DNA from: CAYTQK01 sp964439745
Lineage (GTDB): Bacteria; Desulfobacterota; Desulfobacteria; Desulfobacterales; Desulfosudaceae
DNA: 16,036 nucleotides
NCBI GenBank assembly: GCA_964439745.1
Contig: CAYTQK010000044.1
Span: 1-16,036, forward strand
Reading direction: 5' to 3'
Shown: piece after piece, positions 13,759-16,036 of the stretch
Layout of the letters: every line of letters begins with the position of its first letter
Position numbering within the stretch: the first letter of the stretch is position 1
Translations under genes and position numbers: made by a program
Notes under the pieces: generated by a model
Told to the model about the DNA's origin: nothing
Database searches by the model: none
What the model saw: the letters and a program-made list of their open reading frames with translations, nothing else

Positions 13759-15048
13759 ATGAAGCATGAACAATCAGACGCCTTGTTTGCCAAGGCGGCG
13801 GCCATTATACCCGGCGGGGTCAACAGCCCGGTGCGGTCGGGCAAGTCGGTGGGTGCCCGGCCGTTGTTCATCCAGCGGGCCCAGGGCGCGCGGGTTTTTG
13901 ACGCGGACGGCAACAGCTATATCGATTACATCGGTTCCTGGGGGCCGATGATCGTCGGTCATCGTCATCCCGCGGTCATGGCCGCGGTCGGCGCGGCGCT
14001 GGAACGGGGCCTGAGTTTCGGCGCTTCCACCGACCTGGAAGTGGAGCTGGCCGCCATGATCGCAGAAGCGGTGCCTTCCATCGAGATGATCCGCATGGTC
14101 AATTCCGGCACGGAAGCCACCATGAGCGCCGTCCGCCTGGCCCGGGCCGTGACCGGCCGGGACGTGGTGGTCAAGTTCGACGGCTGCTACCACGGCCATG
14201 CCGATACCCTCCTGGTGGACGCCGGCTCAGGCGTGGCCACCCAGGGCATTCCGGGAAGCCCCGGTGTTCCGGCCGAGGTCATCGCCGATACCCTGTCCCT
14301 GCCGTATAATGACAGCGCGGCCGTGCAGCAGCTCTTTGCCCAGCGGGGGTCGGAAATTGCCGCCGTGATCGTGGAGCCGGTGGCCGGCAACATGGGGCTG
14401 GTGGCCCCGGCGCCCGGATTCCTGGAATCGCTGCGGTCGGTCACCAGCGAGGCCGGCAGCCTGCTCATCTTTGACGAGGTCATGTGCGGCTTCCGGGTGG
14501 CCTATGGCGGCGCCCAGGAACGCTACGGCGTCCTGCCGGATATTACCTGCCTGGGCAAGATCATCGGCGGCGGCATGCCGGTCGGCGCCTACGGCGGGTC
14601 CCGGGAGATCATGCGCCAGGTGGCGCCGGAGGGAAATGTCTACCAGGCCGGCACCCTGTCCGGCAACCCGGTGGCCATGGCCGCCGGTATCGCCACCCTG
14701 CGGGAACTGCAGCGGGCCGGTGCCTATGATGACCTGGCGGCCAAGTCGGAGCAATTGGTGGCGGGCCTGAAAGAGGCCGCTTTTGAGGCGGATATCCCGG
14801 TTCAGCTCAACGCCGTCGGCGCCATGCTGGGGATGTTTTTTACGGATCAACCGGTGACGGATTTTGCCGGCGCCAAGACCAGCGACCTGGAGCGGTTTTC
14901 CGCCTGGTACCGGGCCATGCTGGAGCGCGGCGTTTACCTGGCGCCCTCCCAGTTTGAGGCGGTTTTCGTGTCCACGGTCCATACCACAGAAGAGATCGCC
15001 AAGACCGTTCAGGCGGCCCGGGCGGTCATGCAGGAACTGGCCGGCTGA
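13759..15048 (+). CDS. hemL: Glutamate-1-semialdehyde 2,1-aminomutase
   Basis: A PLP enzyme that converts glutamate-1-semialdehyde to 5-aminolevulinate, the entry to heme, siroheme and cobalamin synthesis by the C5 pathway. With the ATG at 13759 it has 429 residues (E. coli 426). Signatures: IIPGGVNSPVR near the N-terminus, VNSGTEATMSAVRLAR (PLP phosphate binding), CYHGHAD, IFDEVMCGFR (Asp to the PLP ring nitrogen), LGKIIGGGMPVGAYGG with the Schiff-base Lys267 (E. coli K265), and AGTLSGNPVAMAAG. The start is uncertain: ATGs at 13741 and 13747 are also in frame. The one at 13759 best fits the family N-terminus and has GGGGATGGG just upstream. No other heme gene adjoins it. Confidence 0.96.
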   Translation: MKHEQSDALFAKAAAIIPGGVNSPVRSGKSVGARPLFIQRAQGARVFDADGNSYIDYIGSWGPMIVGHRHPAVMAAVGAALERGLSFGASTDLEVELAAMIAEAVPSIEMIRMVNSGTEATMSAVRLARAVTGRDVVVKFDGCYHGHADTLLVDAGSGVATQGIPGSPGVPAEVIADTLSLPYNDSAAVQQLFAQRGSEIAAVIVEPVAGNMGLVAPAPGFLESLRSVTSEAGSLLIFDEVMCGFRVAYGGAQERYGVLPDITCLGKIIGGGMPVGAYGGSREIMRQVAPEGNVYQAGTLSGNPVAMAAGIATLRELQRAGAYDDLAAKSEQLVAGLKEAAFEADIPVQLNAVGAMLGMFFTDQPVTDFAGAKTSDLERFSAWYRAMLERGVYLAPSQFEAVFVSTVHTTEEIAKTVQAARAVMQELAG

Positions 15049-15090
15049 GCCGGTGCTGTCCATGTGACTGCGGGCTGGTTTTCGTTTGTC

Positions 15091-15120
15091 AACCCGGATA
15101 TCTCATGAAATGTCCGGGTT
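15091..15120. terminator. Hairpin between convergent hemL and methyltransferase genes
   Basis: AACCCGGA (15091-15098) and TCCGGGTT (15113-15120) pair 8 of 8 around a 14-nt loop, midway between two convergent stops. No T run follows on either strand, so it may be a Rho-assisted terminator or a 3'-end stabiliser rather than an intrinsic one. Confidence 0.4.
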
Positions 15121-15130
15121 AAAGCCGCGT

Positions 15131-15835
15131 TCAGGCGTCGGAACGCTTGCGCGCCACCAGCACTTCCACCGGCAGCAATTTGGAAGGCCCGGGATAGATG
15201 GCGACCTGCTCCATGCCGGCCGGCTGCAGAAATTCCATCCAGGTGGCCGCCGGCACATTTTTCCAGTAGCCCCGGGAAAACATCTCGCCGGCCATTTTCC
15301 CCCAGCGGATCTGCCAGGGAATAAAATCCAGGCCAATGGGCAGCAGCAGGGGGGATTCCAGGATAACCTTCAATTTTTCTCTCCTGACTGATTTTTGAAA
15401 ATTCATCCCCTCGTCCATGGTGGCGGCGATCAAATAGCCGCCCGGTTTGACGCAGCGGACGATTTCCCGGAGGATCAGGGGCTGTTCCTCGATGGCGGCG
15501 TAATTGCCGGTCAGGGAGAAGACGATGATGTCCTGGCTGTCGGTCGCCAGGGGCGCGGCCTGGCGGAAATCCCAGCGCCGCACGGCGATCATTTCCTCGG
15601 TCAGGGCGCCGGTCCGGATAAGATAGGCCACCGTGTCCTTGAGAACGGCCAGGTTGTTCGGGTCAAACTCGGTTACCATGATGCGGGCGTCCGGCTTGGC
15701 CAGCCGCATGTGGCCCACGGCAATTTCCCGGTGGGTGTTGCGGAATCTGGCCGGGGCGATGGATTTGAAAATACCGGCCGCCAGGCCGACCTTGATGAGG
15801 TCCCGGCCGGTGCCGGCCGAAAGGACGCTGATCAC
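15131..15835 (-). CDS. Class I SAM-dependent methyltransferase (N-terminus cut off by an in-frame TAG)
   Basis: A Rossmann-fold methyltransferase; the substrate is unknown. The 234-residue form begins at GTG 15835 with ISVLSAGTGRDLIKVGLA, so SAM motif I lies at the very N-terminus. It continues with ARIMVTEFDPNN (strand 2), DIIVFSLTGNY (strand 4) and CVKPGGYLIAAT (strand 5), and ends PVEVLVARKRSDA. A class I enzyme normally has one or two helices before motif I. The same frame upstream (15836-15910) reads GFWHNIETALARLETGPAP, which looks like exactly that, until TAG at 15911-15913; beyond it the frame continues. The GTG also lacks a ribosome site. The true gene therefore probably started upstream and is interrupted, or the TAG is read through or is an error. 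It is convergent with hemL. Confidence 0.7.
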   Translation of the reverse strand: MISVLSAGTGRDLIKVGLAAGIFKSIAPARFRNTHREIAVGHMRLAKPDARIMVTEFDPNNLAVLKDTVAYLIRTGALTEEMIAVRRWDFRQAAPLATDSQDIIVFSLTGNYAAIEEQPLILREIVRCVKPGGYLIAATMDEGMNFQKSVRREKLKVILESPLLLPIGLDFIPWQIRWGKMAGEMFSRGYWKNVPAATWMEFLQPAGMEQVAIYPGPSKLLPVEVLVARKRSDA

Positions 15836-15943
15836 CGGTGCCGGGCCGGTTTCGAGCCGGGCCAGGGCGGTTTCAATGTTGTGCCAGAAGCCTTTTCGCT
15901 TGCGTCCCTCCTACCATTCATACCGGTACCGCTCGTTGTACAT
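15836..15943 (-). pseudogene. Upstream part of the methyltransferase frame containing an in-frame TAG
   Basis: Reading the minus strand from ATG 15943 (with AAAAAGG 6 nt upstream) gives MYNERYRYEW, then TAG at 15911-15913, then EGRKRKGFWHNIETALARLE, in frame with the methyltransferase. A single TGG-to-TAG change would restore an uninterrupted protein of about 270 residues. Alternatives are a sequencing error, a genuine amber read as pyrrolysine, or an independent upstream gene ending at this TAG, with TAGGAGGG as a ribosome site for the next gene. The last is weakened because no ATG, GTG or TTG in any frame follows that site at a usable distance. Confidence 0.5.
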
Positions 15944-16036
15944 GAGAGCCTTTTTGCGCCTGCGCCCGGTCGACATGTCGGTTGCCTCGGCCTCGCTTTC
16001 CCGTTTGTTCCGCCGGGCTTTCGGTCGGGGTCGATT
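15911..16036 (-). CDS. Possible 3' end of an upstream open frame (hypothetical, partial)
   Basis: The minus-strand frame is open from the window edge to TAG at 15911 (41 codons). It is rich in Arg, Lys and Glu, with MSTGRRRKKAL and then MYNERYRYEW at its end. It could be the C-terminus of a neighbouring gene or the N-terminal part of the methyltransferase, starting at ATG 15976 or 15943. Too little is visible to name a family. Confidence 0.3.
   Translation of the reverse strand, partial: NRPRPKARRNKRESEAEATDMSTGRRRKKALMYNERYRYEW

Noticed and set aside
14227..15063. 278-codon frame antisense to hemL
   Set aside because: It is antisense to a gene with every HemL motif intact; its composition is typical of a shadow frame.
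15942..16036. Plus-strand frame from ATG 15942 running off the window
   Set aside because: It has no ribosome site and overlaps coding-like minus-strand sequence.
1..16036. Prophage, CRISPR array, defence island or insertion sequence
   Set aside because: No integrase, transposase, phage structural gene, direct-repeat array or attachment duplication was seen; gene content is housekeeping.

Overview
The window looks like chromosomal DNA of a GC-rich, Gram-negative, motile bacterium. I favour a deltaproteobacterium of the Desulfobacterota (Desulfobacteraceae-like). The reasons are the chemoreceptor C-terminus without a CheR pentapeptide, a DnaE with an intact PHP site, a Skp-type periplasmic chaperone (so an outer membrane), and the mosaic of unrelated housekeeping genes. 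This placement is inference from protein style, not from a search. Codon use is evenly GC-rich across the genes. Only the intergenic promoter regions are strongly AT-rich, and no integrase, transposase, tRNA, rRNA or CRISPR array is visible.

Layout. Positions 3-1412 (+) are the body of guaB (IMP dehydrogenase), cut at its 5' end by the window edge. Positions 1413-1828 are a non-coding gap dominated by a nested palindrome of about 174 nt (1463-1636). Positions 1829-5371 (+) are dnaE, the replicative polymerase alpha subunit. Its stop codon abuts the stop of a convergent methyl-accepting chemotaxis protein (5372-7477, -). Next come a Rossmann/DUF2520 oxidoreductase-like protein (7694-8614, -), a divergent PilZ-domain protein (8886-9299, +) and a PlsC-type acyltransferase (9338-10078, -). 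A co-directional run follows: nfo (endonuclease IV, 10230-11099), a short-chain dehydrogenase (11142-11978) and a Skp/OmpH chaperone (12089-12628). Then come a divergent Tpt1/KptA-like protein with a basic tail (12682-13449, -), hemL (13759-15048, +) and a SAM-dependent methyltransferase (15131-15835, -). The reading frame of the methyltransferase continues upstream through an in-frame TAG.

How the genes relate. Most neighbours are functionally unrelated: nucleotide synthesis, replication, repair, envelope lipid and protein handling, and heme synthesis. Only nfo-SDR looks like a short transcription unit. The chemoreceptor and the PilZ gene both carry a TTGACT-N17-TAAAAT promoter and could both serve motility control. 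The oxidoreductase (and possibly nfo) have promoters of a TTGCGA/T-N17-TAATAT type.

Most worth following up: (1) the nested palindrome between guaB and dnaE; (2) the Tpt1/KptA-like gene, in which the first Arg of the usual catalytic set reads as Gly, a Lys/Arg-rich tail is present, and a perfect 15-bp palindrome sits in its promoter spacer; (3) the in-frame amber codon near the start of the methyltransferase; (4) the complete set of metal-ligand positions in the DnaE PHP domain.
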